Of a stretch of 64,000 nt of DNA, positions 34,083 through 46,845 are shown piece by piece. The notes under the pieces were generated by a model. The model had not been told where the DNA came from. It did not search any database and saw nothing but the letters and a program-made list of their open reading frames with translations. The position numbers and the translations under genes are program-made. The stretch comes from Deinococcus aerius (GTDB lineage Bacteria; Deinococcota; Deinococci; Deinococcales; Deinococcaceae): NCBI RefSeq assembly GCF_002897375.1, contig NZ_BFAG01000012.1, forward strand, positions 62,001-126,000, in the 5' to 3' direction. Position 1 is the stretch's first letter. Every line of letters begins with the position of its first letter.

Positions 34083-34642
34083 GAGCGGGAGAGGGCGCCG
34101 GGCGTCTTCCTCGCCTTCCACGCGGCGATGATGGCCTCCGCGTTGTCCTCCGGTGGTCGCCGGGAGTCCACCTCAAAGTCGTAGCGGGTGAAGGTATGCA
34201 CGGTCAGCAGGTCGCGCCGCGCGTCTCCGGGGCAGCGGTCCCCGCGCTCCCCCTCCCGACGCTCCAGTTCGTCCAGGGGGCAGTGAACGCCCACCAGGAA
34301 CACGTCGAAGGGCCGGATTAGCTCCACCAGACGCCGCCACCCTTCCGGTGTCTCGATGATGTAGTCCACCACGAGGTTGTTCCCGGCTTCCAGGAAGGCG
34401 GGCAGACAGCGGTGGTAGCCCTCGAACAGCCGGGGGCGCATCACCGCCCAGGTGAAGGGACCGCTGGGGTCACGGCGCCGGGGCAGCACCTCCGTCCCGA
34501 ACATCAGGAAGTCGAGCGAGAACTGGAGGAAGGGTTCGTCGATCTGCGCCTGAATGGCCCGGCACAGCGTCGATTTCCCGGCACTCGACGCGCCGTTGAG
34601 GAGGATCAACTTGCCCGGGGGCACGTCGGGTGAGAGGAGCAC
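34079..34642 (-). CDS. Chloramphenicol phosphotransferase-like P-loop protein
   Basis: A 187-residue P-loop kinase of the CPT family. Walker A is LNGASSAGKSTL; the DxD-like LDFLMFG and the lid HCPLDELERREGERGDR are typical. Members of this family in non-streptomycetes usually phosphorylate unknown small molecules; resistance to chloramphenicol should not be assumed. GTG 34642 is the start: TAGGGT lies six bases upstream, giving a leaderless gene. Confidence 0.85.
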
Positions 34643-34660
34643 GCCTTCACCCTACTGCCC

Positions 34661-36208
<1,548 letters not shown>

Positions 36209-36219
36209 CGGTCTCCCTG

Positions 36220-36250
36220 GAAAGAAAAGCCCCCGCCTCTCGTGCGGGGG
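36220..36250 (-). terminator. Rho-independent attenuator hairpin before ilvA
   Basis: On the minus strand CCCCCGC (36250-36244), a loop of seven, and GCGGGGG (36236-36230) form a 7 bp all-GC stem followed by CTTTTCTTT. It ends only 12 bases before the ilvA ATG and sits downstream of a short peptide ORF (36318-36280), so it would stop transcription before ilvA unless disrupted. Confidence 0.75.
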
Positions 36251-36279
36251 GTGGAGGTGCAGCGCGCGGGCTGGAACCG

Positions 36280-36318
36280 TCAGTCCCCGGACCCTGGAAG
36301 AATTCGCGCCGCCTGCAT
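36280..36318 (-). CDS. Candidate ilvA leader peptide (12 aa), leaderless
   Basis: ATG 36318 opens a 12-codon frame, MQAARILPGSGD, followed by TGA. A TATGCT box (36330-36325) lies exactly six bases upstream, the spacing seen for other leaderless genes in this window. The CGA-ATT-CTT stretch for Arg-Ile-Leu uses codons that are rare in this GC-rich genome, which would make ribosome stalling sensitive to charged tRNA-Ile or tRNA-Leu. The terminator before ilvA begins 30 bases after its stop. Inferred, not proven. Confidence 0.55.
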   Translation of the reverse strand: MQAARILPGSGD

Positions 36319-36324
36319 GGGGGC

Positions 36325-36330
36325 AGCATA
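36325..36330 (-). promoter_or_regulatory. -10 box for the ilvA leader transcript
   Basis: TATGCT on the minus strand, six bases before the leader-peptide ATG. There is no recognisable -35 at 16-18 bases upstream, as is common for TAnnnT-type promoters here. Confidence 0.55.
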
Positions 36331-36377
36331 GGCGCGGGACCGGGGAGGAGCGGCGGGAGGGGTAGACAAGGCGGGGC

Positions 36378-36728
36378 TCAGGCGGCCATCCGTCGGCAGC
36401 TCTCCTCGCAGCGGCGGCAGGCCTCGGCGCACAGGCGGCAGTGGTCGTGGTGCCCGGCGTGGCGCTCGCACTCGGCGGCGCAGGCGGCGCACGCCTCGGC
36501 GCACATCCGGCAGGCCTCGGGGTGCAGGGCGCTGGCCCGCATCAGCAGCCGGGCGGTCAGGGCGCAGGCGTCGGCGCAGTCGCGGTCCAGGCGGATGCAC
36601 TCGCGCAGCATGTCGATGTCCGGCTCGTCCAGGCAGGCCTCGGCGCAGACCTCGCAGGCCCGCAGACAGGCGAGGCAGGCTTCCAGGCACTCCTGCATCA
36701 TCTGGGCATTCGTCACCGGTTGGGTCAT
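36378..36728 (-). CDS. Cys-rich four-helix-bundle copper-binding protein (DUF326)
   Basis: A 116-residue protein with 19 cysteines arranged as C-x2-C, C-x3-C and similar spacings along amphipathic helices (for example ECLEACLACLRACEVC and CAEACAACAAECERH). This matches DUF326/Csp-type copper-storage or ferredoxin-like proteins, which bind many Cu(I) ions inside a four-helix bundle. No signal peptide, so it is cytosolic. GGAGG precedes ATG 36728 by six bases. Copper storage is inferred from the family. Confidence 0.85.
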   Translation of the reverse strand: MTQPVTNAQMMQECLEACLACLRACEVCAEACLDEPDIDMLRECIRLDRDCADACALTARLLMRASALHPEACRMCAEACAACAAECERHAGHHDHCRLCAEACRRCEESCRRMAA

Positions 36729-36833
36729 GGTTGGCCTCCACCCTCTACCGTTGCCCTTCCCGGGTCCGGCAAGATGGGGCGAACCTTCACCCAGGCTTGA
36801 GGGCTTCGGGACGTTCTCCCGCGTCTGGCCCCA

Positions 36834-38044
36834 TCACCGCCGCAGCCGCCGCCCCAGGGCCCGCAGGTCCTCCAGCCCCCCGGCGGGGAGAAAGGCGTCC
36901 AGGTGCGGCAGGGCCGCCTGTACCGCCCGCTGGACCGGCTGATACCCCGGCAGGGCGGCCAGCGGCGAGAGCCAGACGACCAGGCCCGCGCGGGCGCGCA
37001 GGTCCCGCAGGGCGCGGCTCAGCGCCTCCGGCTCGCCGGTGTCCAGGCCGTCACTCAGGATCAGGACGGCCGTGTCGCGGCTCACCCGGCCCCGCTCGCC
37101 CCGCGCCAGCCGCAGCAGGTTCTCGCCGATGCGGGTGCCCCCGCCCCACGCCTCGCCGAGGTCGGGCAGGGTGAGGGGGCCGCCGGGGGGCGCGCGGCGC
37201 AGATAGGGGGTCAGGCGCGTCAGGCCGGTGCTGAAGGCGTAGACCTCCACCCGCCGGGAGCGCAGGTGAAGCGCCTGGGCAAAGCGCAGCAGCAGCGTCG
37301 CGCTCTTCCCCATGCTGCGGCTCCCGTCCAGCACGAGCAGAAAACGTGGAGCCCGGCGGGGGCGGCCCAGCCAGCGTAGCCGGGCCGGATCGCCCGCCGT
37401 CCGTGCCGCCGCCCGCAGGGTCCGCCGCGCGTCCAGCCGCGTGCCCCGGGGCCGGGGGACGAGCCGCCGCCCCCGCCCCAGCTCCACCGCCCGCACGAGC
37501 GCCCCCGCCGCCCGGAGAAGGTCCGGCAGGTCGTCACCGGGCGCGTCCACCTCGCCCCCGGCCCCGGCGTGGGGACTCAGCCGGGCGGTGAGGATTCGGG
37601 CGGGGGTGCCGGGCTCGCCCTCGGCCTCGCGGTCGGGGTTGGGGCGGGAAGAGGGGGAACCGGTGCCTTCCTCGGGGTTCTCCGCCTGCGCGCTGCCGGG
37701 AACGGGCCGCTCCTCGCCCGGCCTCCCTCCCGGCTGCCGTGACGGCGGGGGAGGGGACAACGGTGCTTTCGTCTCCGGCAGCAGGGGGGGGAGTTGGGGC
37801 GGGGGCGGACCCTCCCTCAGCCGGAAAAAAGCGTCGAAGGCGAGGTCGAACAGTCGGCCCTCCTCCCGGCTGGCGGTGAGCACGGCCCGCAGGGCGTCGA
37901 GGACCTCGCGCCGCTGGCCCAGATTGACGGCCCCGAGGGCTTCCAGCGCCGCCGCCGCCTCGCCCGGCCCCACCCGGAAGCCGTGGGTCAGGCGCAGGTG
38001 GGCGACAAAGGCGACCACCCGTTCCCGCAGGTCGGCGGTGGGGG

Positions 38045-38048
<4 letters not shown>
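36834..38048 (-). CDS. coxE: VWA domain protein, CoxE-like
   Basis: A 404-residue protein of the CoxE/VWA family that works with the MoxR-type ATPase CoxD in activation of Mo-containing CO dehydrogenase. The N-terminal 95 residues are helical (RVGPGEAAAALEALGAVN), a Pro/Ser-rich linker follows (95-165), and the C-terminal VWA domain begins LVLDGSRSMGKSATLLLR with the MIDAS D-x-S-x-S; GGTRIGENLLRL and VLILSDGLDTGEPE complete it. GTG 38048 overlaps the coxD stop. Confidence 0.82.
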
Positions 38049-38911
<863 letters not shown>

Positions 38912-38918
38912 CCCCGCC

Positions 38919-39386
<468 letters not shown>

Positions 39387-39467
39387 GAAACCTCCGGGGA
39401 AGAAGCGCGGTTGTCGGTGCCCCCCATTCTGCCGCAGTCGGGAGGCGGTGGGCCGTACACTCCGGGC

Positions 39468-40109
39468 ATGTCCTCCCCCGGCCCCCCTCCCGCCGGTGCC
39501 GTCGCGGGCGTGCTCCTCGCCGCCGGGCGGAGTACGCGCATGGGGCGGCCTAAACAGCTCGTTTCCTTGCGGGGCCAGCCCCTCGTGCGCCACGCGGCAA
39601 CCGCCCTGAGCCGGGGAGGCTTCGACCTTCTGCTCGCCGTCATTCCCCCCGGCGAGGTGGGGGAGGAGGTGCGGGCGGCCCTGTCAGACCTTCCCTTCAC
39701 GTTCACTGTGAACCCCGATCCGGCGCGCGGGCTGGCGGGGTCGTTCCGGGCCGCCGTCGCCGCCTTGCCCGGAGGACTGGCCGCCGCCCACTTCGCCCTC
39801 GCGGACATGCCGCTTCTGACCGGGGAAGTCCACGCCCGGCTCCTTACCTCATTTCGGGAGACGGGGGCACCTCTCGTCCTCGCGGAGTACGGCGACCCGG
39901 GGGAGGCGGTTCGCGCCCCGCCCCACCTCTTCCGCGCCGACCTGCTCCCGGCCCTGCGCGGGCTGCCCGACGCCGACCACGGCCCGCGTGCCCTGCTGCG
40001 GGCGTACGCGGGTCAGGCCCTCACCCTGCGTTTTCCCGCCGACCTCCTCGCCGATGTGGACACGCCGGAGGAGTTGAGGCGGCTGGAGGAGGGGATGTGT
40101 GGGTCTTGA
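39468..40109 (+). CDS. MobA-like NTP transferase (MocA/CoxI-neighbour type)
   Basis: A 213-residue nucleotidyltransferase. The signature GVLLAAGRSTRMGRPKQLV near residue 13 and ALADMPLL near residue 105 place it with molybdenum-cofactor cytidylyl-/guanylyltransferases. With coxGDE divergent, it most likely makes MCD (molybdopterin cytosine dinucleotide) for a CO-dehydrogenase or xanthine-dehydrogenase type enzyme. TACACT lies six bases before ATG 39468 (leaderless). Confidence 0.85.
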   Translation: MSSPGPPPAGAVAGVLLAAGRSTRMGRPKQLVSLRGQPLVRHAATALSRGGFDLLLAVIPPGEVGEEVRAALSDLPFTFTVNPDPARGLAGSFRAAVAALPGGLAAAHFALADMPLLTGEVHARLLTSFRETGAPLVLAEYGDPGEAVRAPPHLFRADLLPALRGLPDADHGPRALLRAYAGQALTLRFPADLLADVDTPEELRRLEEGMCGS

Positions 40110-40113
40110 GGGC

Positions 40114-40886
<773 letters not shown>

Positions 40887-40890
<4 letters not shown>

Positions 40891-41720
40891 CGCATGGACC
40901 TCCCGGTCAGGGCCACGGTGCTGGTGGGGAGCGGTTCGCCGAACGCCGCGTAGCGCCGCGCCGCGCCCGGATCGCCCCGGCCCTCCAGCACGGTGACCTC
41001 GGGCCGCCCGGTCACGTTCACGCTCAGCAGCGCGAGGCGGCCCGTCTCGTACGCCCCCAGGTCGAGGTACACCTGCCGCCCCAGCCGCACCGGGACGCGG
41101 ACGGGGGTGTGCCCGTGGACGCTGTACGTGACCCCCTCGGGCAGCGGGAAGGGGCCGTCGAAGGGCCGCAGCCACAGCGCCGCCGACTCGGGACTCGGGT
41201 ACTGGGGATGCTTCACGGGCGGGCTGGCGTGGGCGACGAGGACGCTGGGTTCCCCCGGCGGGGTGCGGTGGATCTCCCCGTCCGCCGTCACGTACACCAC
41301 CCGCACGAGCGCGTCGAGGTACTCGGCCAGCCCCTGCGGAAAGCGCTCCAGCGTCAGGCCGCCCTGCGCGGCCAGCTCGCGGCGCACGCTCTCGCCGCCG
41401 TTGCCCATCCACCACCCGAAGCCCTCCATCGCGCGGCGGTAGTCGGCCAGGTCGCGCGAGGTGCTGTACTGCCGGAACCACTGCAGCCCCTCCTGCGCCA
41501 TGCGTTCGTGGTTGCCCATGAGCAGGGTCGCCCGGCCCTGGCGGTGCAGGTCGAGCAGCAACTCGGCGCAGTCCAGGCTCCGCGGCCCCCGGTCGAGGGC
41601 GTCCCCCAGGCTCAGGAGGTGGGCGTCCGGGCCGTACGTTTCACTGATATAGGCGACCGCCTCCGCCAGCAGGTCCGAACGCCCGTGCAGGTCGGGAAGG
41701 ATGACGACGGGCCGCGTCAC
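40887..41720 (-). CDS. Metallophosphoesterase, PP2A/ApaH-like phosphatase
   Basis: A 277-residue Ser/Thr-phosphatase-like enzyme. Dimetal motifs in order: LPDLHGRSDLL, LGDALDRGPRSLDC, LLMGNHERM, HASPP and VHGHTPV. It would hydrolyse a phosphoprotein, ApppA-type dinucleotide or polyphosphate. ATG 41720 overlaps the DUF3006 gene and its stop overlaps the CHAD gene. Confidence 0.88.
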
Positions 41721-41980
41721 GGGCGCGCGTCCCCCGGCTCGTCCGCGAAGTCGAGCAGCGTCTGCTTGCTCCGCTCGCGCAGCAACCGGGCACCGTCGGG
41801 GTCAGGAGTAAAGGTCACGCCCCCGCTCGAGACCGTCACCCGGTACGCCGCGCCGTCCCGCACGTCCGGCAGCCACTCGGCGGGAAGCTGATACGTGCGC
41901 CCGCGCGCGTCCTCCACGTCCGCGAGGCCCGCGTCCTCGTCGAGCACGTCCACCACCAGCAGGTCTCCCGCCCACGTCAT
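41717..41980 (-). CDS. DUF3006 family small protein
   Basis: An 87-residue single-domain beta protein: [33 protein letters not shown] and an acidic C-terminus resemble DUF3006, a small family usually near phosphoesterases or proteases. No function known. TAGACT is six bases upstream of ATG 41980, making it the leaderless first gene of the DUF3006-phosphatase-CHAD operon. Confidence 0.65.
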   Translation of the reverse strand: MTWAGDLLVVDVLDEDAGLADVEDARGRTYQLPAEWLPDVRDGAAYRVTVSSGGVTFTPDPDGARLLRERSKQTLLDFADEPGDARP

Positions 41981-42059
41981 GGGGGCAGTCTACGCTGCCC
42001 GGGGGGGCTGCACCTTTTGGGGGACGGCCCCTCTCACGCGCGGCGGGTACCGTGCGGGC

Positions 42060-42947
42060 ATGGACGCCTCGCCCCCCTCCCCCCCGAATCCCCTCCGTCG
42101 CCGGGTGCTGCGCGGCCTGCTGGGCGGCGGTTTGGCCGTGGGTGCGCTGGGCGGCGCGGGGCTGGCGCAGGCGGCCCGTTTCGGCGTGGTGCGGGAGCGG
42201 GTGACCTTGCCGGGGCTGCGCGCCCCGCTGCGGGTCGCCTTCCTGACCGACCTGCACTATGGCCTGTACGTCTTCGCGCCCCAGGTGCGCGCCTGGGTGG
42301 ACGCGGCGAACGCCGAGCGCCCCGACCTGATCCTGCTCGGCGGCGACATGCTCGACATCCGCTCGGACGCCGACCCCGCGCCGCTGCTCGCCGAACTCGC
42401 CCGGCTGCGGGCGCCGCTGGGCGTGTTCGGGGTCTGGGGCAACCACGACTACGACTCCTTCGGGCGGGGCGACACCCGGCGGGGAGGCCGCGCCCGCCCC
42501 GACTGGGCGCGGCGTCGCGCGGGCCTGACGGACGCCTTTGCCCGTGCGGGCGTACCCATCCTGCTCAACGCCGGGCGGGCTGTCCGGGACGACCTGTGGG
42601 TGGGCGGCGTGGACGACCTCTGGCAGGACGAGACCGACCCGGCGGCGGCCCTCGCCGGGGCGGGGGAGCGGGCCACCCTGCTCCTGAGCCATAACCCCGA
42701 CCTTCTCCCCGACCTGCCGGGTCCGGTGGGGCTGGTCCTGTGCGGCCACACGCACGGTGGTCAGGTCCGCTTCCCCTTTGTCGGCGCCCCAGTCGTCCCC
42801 AGCCGCTACGGCCAGCGGTACGCGATGGGCTGGGTGCGCGGGGCCTACGGCACGCCCGCCTACGTCAGCCGGGGCCTGGGCACGAGCGGCGTCCCCTTCC
42901 GCAACCTCTGCGAGCCGGAACTGACGCTGCTCACGCTGGAGGGGTGA
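42060..42947 (+). CDS. Tat-exported metallophosphoesterase
   Basis: A 295-residue phosphoesterase. A twin-arginine signal is likely: [20 protein letters not shown] then a hydrophobic stretch to QAA. Metal motifs are [31 protein letters not shown] and [12 protein letters not shown], giving the YkuE/calcineurin-like class. TACCGT is six bases before ATG 42060. It should work at the cell surface; the substrate is unknown (YkuE-type members act on lipids or UDP-sugars). Confidence 0.88.
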   Translation: MDASPPSPPNPLRRRVLRGLLGGGLAVGALGGAGLAQAARFGVVRERVTLPGLRAPLRVAFLTDLHYGLYVFAPQVRAWVDAANAERPDLILLGGDMLDIRSDADPAPLLAELARLRAPLGVFGVWGNHDYDSFGRGDTRRGGRARPDWARRRAGLTDAFARAGVPILLNAGRAVRDDLWVGGVDDLWQDETDPAAALAGAGERATLLLSHNPDLLPDLPGPVGLVLCGHTHGGQVRFPFVGAPVVPSRYGQRYAMGWVRGAYGTPAYVSRGLGTSGVPFRNLCEPELTLLTLEG

Positions 42948-42954
42948 GGGAGGT

Positions 42955-42987
42955 TACCCTGTAGGCGTGATTCGCCTTGGCCCTTGA
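42955..42987 (+). promoter_or_regulatory. Promoter and 6-codon leaderless micro-ORF (or frameshifted start) before the endonuclease gene
   Basis: TACCCT (42955-42960) is followed by exactly six bases and GTG 42967, the usual leaderless layout in this window. That GTG frame reads VIRLGP and ends at TGA 42985-42987, in a different frame from the endonuclease, whose first in-frame start is TTG 42977. Removing one base between 42967 and 42986 would join GTG to the endonuclease frame. Either a micro-ORF holds endonuclease synthesis down or there is a frameshift. Confidence 0.5.
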
Positions 42988-43567
42988 GTTGATCCCCGAC
43001 CATCTCCGCCGGAAGTACGAGGTGCATGAGTGGCGGCACGCCTGCGCCATCCTGGCGGCTGACTTCCCCGAGGAGTGGAGCGACCTGCTGGTCCTACTGG
43101 ACGACTTCCGGCTGTGCGAGTCCTGGATTGCCTCGGGTGGGGGGAACAAAAGTCGGGTCGCGGACGCCATCGACCGCTTTCTCGCGGGGCGCGGCTGGCG
43201 GGAGAAGAAGTTCGATACGGCGGTGACGGTGGACGGGGTGCGCAAGGACAGCCCCACCCACAAGGTGGACTGCTTCAAGAACCGCGTGGCCCTGGAAGTC
43301 GAGTGGAACAACAAAGACCCCTTCTTCGACCGCGACTTGAACAACTTTCGGCTCCTGTTCGATCTGCGCGCGGTCAGCGTCGGGGTGATCATCACCCGCT
43401 GCGACCACCTGCAGGACATCTTCAACCGTCTGGGGCGGGGGAGCAGCTACGGCATGAGCACCACCCACATGAGCAAACTGCTTCCCCGCATCGAGGGCGG
43501 CAGTGGGGCAGGCTGCCCCATCCTCGTGGTCGGGATCAGCGAGCGCGCCTACGCGGAGGACTGCTGA
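42977..43567 (+). CDS. BglII/BstYI family type II restriction endonuclease
   Basis: A 196-residue endonuclease (from TTG 42977). GRGWREKKFDTAVTV near residues 71-85 and HKVDCFKNRVALEVEWNNKD (about 95-114) are the family core. The D98...E107-x-E109 spacing equals the active-site D...E-x-Q of BglII/BstYI (Asp, Glu and Gln two residues later), with Gln changed to Glu. LNNFRLLFDLRAVSVGVIIT and the C-terminal VVGISER also match. It cuts DNA; the site is unknown but may be related to AGATCT or RGATCY. Its stop overlaps the methylase ATG by one base (TGATG). Confidence 0.8.
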   Translation: MALELIPDHLRRKYEVHEWRHACAILAADFPEEWSDLLVLLDDFRLCESWIASGGGNKSRVADAIDRFLAGRGWREKKFDTAVTVDGVRKDSPTHKVDCFKNRVALEVEWNNKDPFFDRDLNNFRLLFDLRAVSVGVIITRCDHLQDIFNRLGRGSSYGMSTTHMSKLLPRIEGGSGAGCPILVVGISERAYAEDC

Positions 43568-44244
43568 TGTCGGCCGCCGACGATTTCCGCCGGGACATTC
43601 AGGGGAAGTACGCGACCATCCTGGCCGATCCCCCCTGGCAGTTCATCAACCGCACCGGAAAGGTTGCGCCCGAACACCGACGATTGAGCCGTTATCCCAC
43701 CCTCGACCTGGAGGCCATCAAAGCTATCCCGGTCGCTGGGGCCGCCGCCCCCACCGCCCACCTCTACCTCTGGGTGCCGAACGCCCTGCTGCCCGAGGGG
43801 CTGGAGGTGATGAGTGCCTGGGGCTTCACTTACAAGACCAACCTGATCTGGCACAAGGTCCGCAAGGATGGCGAACCGGATGGGCGCGGCGTCGGCTTCT
43901 ATTTCCGCAACACCACCGAGATCATTCTCTTCGGGGTACGGGGCAAGGATGCCCGCACGCTGGCCCCGGGCCGCCGCCAGGTCAACATCCTGAAGACGCA
44001 GAAGCGCGAACATTCCCGCAAGCCCGATGAGCAGTACCGGCTCATCGAGGCGTGCAGCCCAGGCCCTTACCTCGAGCTGTTCGCCCGGGGCACCCGGCCC
44101 GGCTGGACCGTCTGGGGCAACCAGGCCGACGAGACTTACTCGCCCACCTGGGATACCTACAGCAACCACTCCCGTGCCCACAGCCCGGCGTCAGAACAGC
44201 AGCCGCTCTTCCCGGCCTCGCTGCTGGAGCGGGCCGAGGACTGA
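43567..44244 (+). CDS. MT-A70 family DNA (adenine-N6) methyltransferase
   Basis: A 225-residue methyltransferase, presumably the protective partner of the endonuclease. The catalytic motif DPPW is at residues 21-24 (YATILADPPWQF); YPTLDLEAIKAIPV, LYLWVPNALLPEGLEVMSAWGF, WHKVRKDGEPDGRGVGFYFRN and the late PGPYLELFARGTRPGWTVWG follow in family order. MT-A70 proteins modify adenine N6. The gene overlaps the endonuclease stop. BglII itself is paired with an N4-cytosine methylase, so this pairing is not the standard one. Confidence 0.88.
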   Translation: MSAADDFRRDIQGKYATILADPPWQFINRTGKVAPEHRRLSRYPTLDLEAIKAIPVAGAAAPTAHLYLWVPNALLPEGLEVMSAWGFTYKTNLIWHKVRKDGEPDGRGVGFYFRNTTEIILFGVRGKDARTLAPGRRQVNILKTQKREHSRKPDEQYRLIEACSPGPYLELFARGTRPGWTVWGNQADETYSPTWDTYSNHSRAHSPASEQQPLFPASLLERAED

Positions 44245-44318
44245 ACGCCCGGCACTCGGGGACGGGGCGAACGCCATCCGCAGAGTCGGGCTCTCTACCG
44301 GCGGGCCATCCGCCCCGG

Positions 44319-45425
44319 TCAGGCCGCCCCGTCCTCCTCCAGCAGGCGCAGCAGCGCCGATACCACCGCCGGGTCGAAGTGGGTGCCGCTGCCCCGCGTG
44401 AGCTCGGCGGCGGCCTCGGCGTGGGTCCAGGCGCGCTTGTAGGGCCGCTCACTCGTCAGGGCGTCGTACACGTCGCAGGCGGCGAAGATGCGGGCGTGCA
44501 GGGGAATCGCCTCGCCTGCCAGGCCGTGGGGGTAGCCCCCGCCGTTCCAGTGTTCGTGGTGCCCCATCACCACGTCCAGCGCGGCGCGCGGCAGGAAGGA
44601 GAGCTGCCCCGCCAGCCGCCCGCCCTCGGCGACGTGTTCCTGCATCCGGGCGCGGGCGGGGGCGTCCAGGGCGCCGGGGTGGTGCAGGATCGCGTCGGGA
44701 ATGCCGACCTTGCCGATGTCGTGCAGGTACGCGCCCCAGCGCAGGTCGCGCAGTTCGGCGTCACTCAGCCCCAGGGCCTGCCCGAGGCGCAGCGCGAGCG
44801 CCGTCACCCGGTCGGTGTGGCCCTGGGTCTCCGCGTCCCGGGCCTCCAGCATCAGGCCCAGGGCGCGCAGGGCGCTCTCGTGGGCGGCCCGCTCGCGCTC
44901 CTCGGCGTCCAGCCGCGCGGCGAGCAGCGTCAGCAGGCCGGTGACCGTGCTGATCAGCCGCCGCTCCTCCGGCGACCAGGGGTGGGGCGCGAACACGTGC
45001 GAGAGCAGCGCCCCCACCAGCCGTCCCCCCGCGTCCCGGACGGGCGCGGCGGTCAGCGCCATCACGCCCAGGTCGGGAAACCCCGCCGCGTCGGGCGCCG
45101 CGCGCGTGTCCTCGAAGTACAGCACGTGGTCGGCTGACCGCAGCGCGCCCATCAGCGGCAACTCGGGGGGCAGGCCGTGGGCGAGCAGCGCCTCCATCAT
45201 CGGCCCCTGCGGCATGTCCCCGCTCGCCGCCCGCGCGTGGTAGGTCAGCGTGGTGTCCCGGAGCTGGAAGTATCCCGCCCCCACCGCTGCCGTCCGGCTC
45301 ACCAGCGCGTCCAGCACCGGCTGCATGGCGCCGCCCAGGTCGCTCGCCGTCAGGCCCAGCCGGGTGAGGTGCAGCGACAGGTCATGGGCGGTCGGGGACG
45401 CCTCTTGGACGCGGAGGGCAGACAT
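44319..45425 (-). CDS. GAF-HD-GYP cyclic-di-GMP phosphodiesterase
   Basis: A 368-residue protein. Residues 20-175 form a GAF-like sensor (AVGAGYFQLRDTTLTYHARA, later VMALTAAPVRDAGGRLVGAL). The HD-GYP domain follows with metal motif YLHDIGKVGIPD, HHEHWNGGGYPHGLAGEAIP (the GYP loop) and ACDVYDALTSERPYK. It should degrade c-di-GMP, opposing the GGDEF protein at 4.9-6.6 kb. TAGACT lies seven bases before ATG 45425. Convergent with the restriction-modification pair. Confidence 0.9.
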   Translation of the reverse strand: MSALRVQEASPTAHDLSLHLTRLGLTASDLGGAMQPVLDALVSRTAAVGAGYFQLRDTTLTYHARAASGDMPQGPMMEALLAHGLPPELPLMGALRSADHVLYFEDTRAAPDAAGFPDLGVMALTAAPVRDAGGRLVGALLSHVFAPHPWSPEERRLISTVTGLLTLLAARLDAEERERAAHESALRALGLMLEARDAETQGHTDRVTALALRLGQALGLSDAELRDLRWGAYLHDIGKVGIPDAILHHPGALDAPARARMQEHVAEGGRLAGQLSFLPRAALDVVMGHHEHWNGGGYPHGLAGEAIPLHARIFAACDVYDALTSERPYKRAWTHAEAAAELTRGSGTHFDPAVVSALLRLLEEDGAA

Positions 45426-45467
45426 GCCCCGCAGTCTAGAGGGGGAAATCTCACAGGAAACTGGCGT

Positions 45468-45494
45468 GACAAAGGCCCTCCGGCGGGGGAGGGC
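45468..45494 (-). terminator. Rho-independent terminator after glyA
   Basis: On the minus strand GCCCTCC (45494-45488), loop of six, GGAGGGC (45481-45475), then CTTTGT. It is 17 bases past the glyA stop. Confidence 0.7.
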
Positions 45495-45510
45495 TAGGCA
45501 CGAGGGGCAC

Positions 45511-46752
<1,242 letters not shown>

Positions 46753-46845
46753 GCCCCCACGGTAACACCCCCACCCGGCGGGAAACAGGGCCGCCGTCCG
46801 CGAATCTGGACGGGCGGTCCCGGGTCGTCTAGGCCGTCTGCGGGG

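Noticed and set aside
36220..36330. T-box riboswitch before ilvA or pheS
   Set aside because: I could not find the conserved T-box bulge sequence (GGGTGGNACCGCG type) or a specifier loop; the leader-ORF plus terminator layout explains what is seen.
42977..44244. Larger defence island around the restriction-modification pair
   Set aside because: Both neighbours are ordinary (exported phosphoesterase, HD-GYP protein); no integrase, toxin or other defence gene is adjacent.
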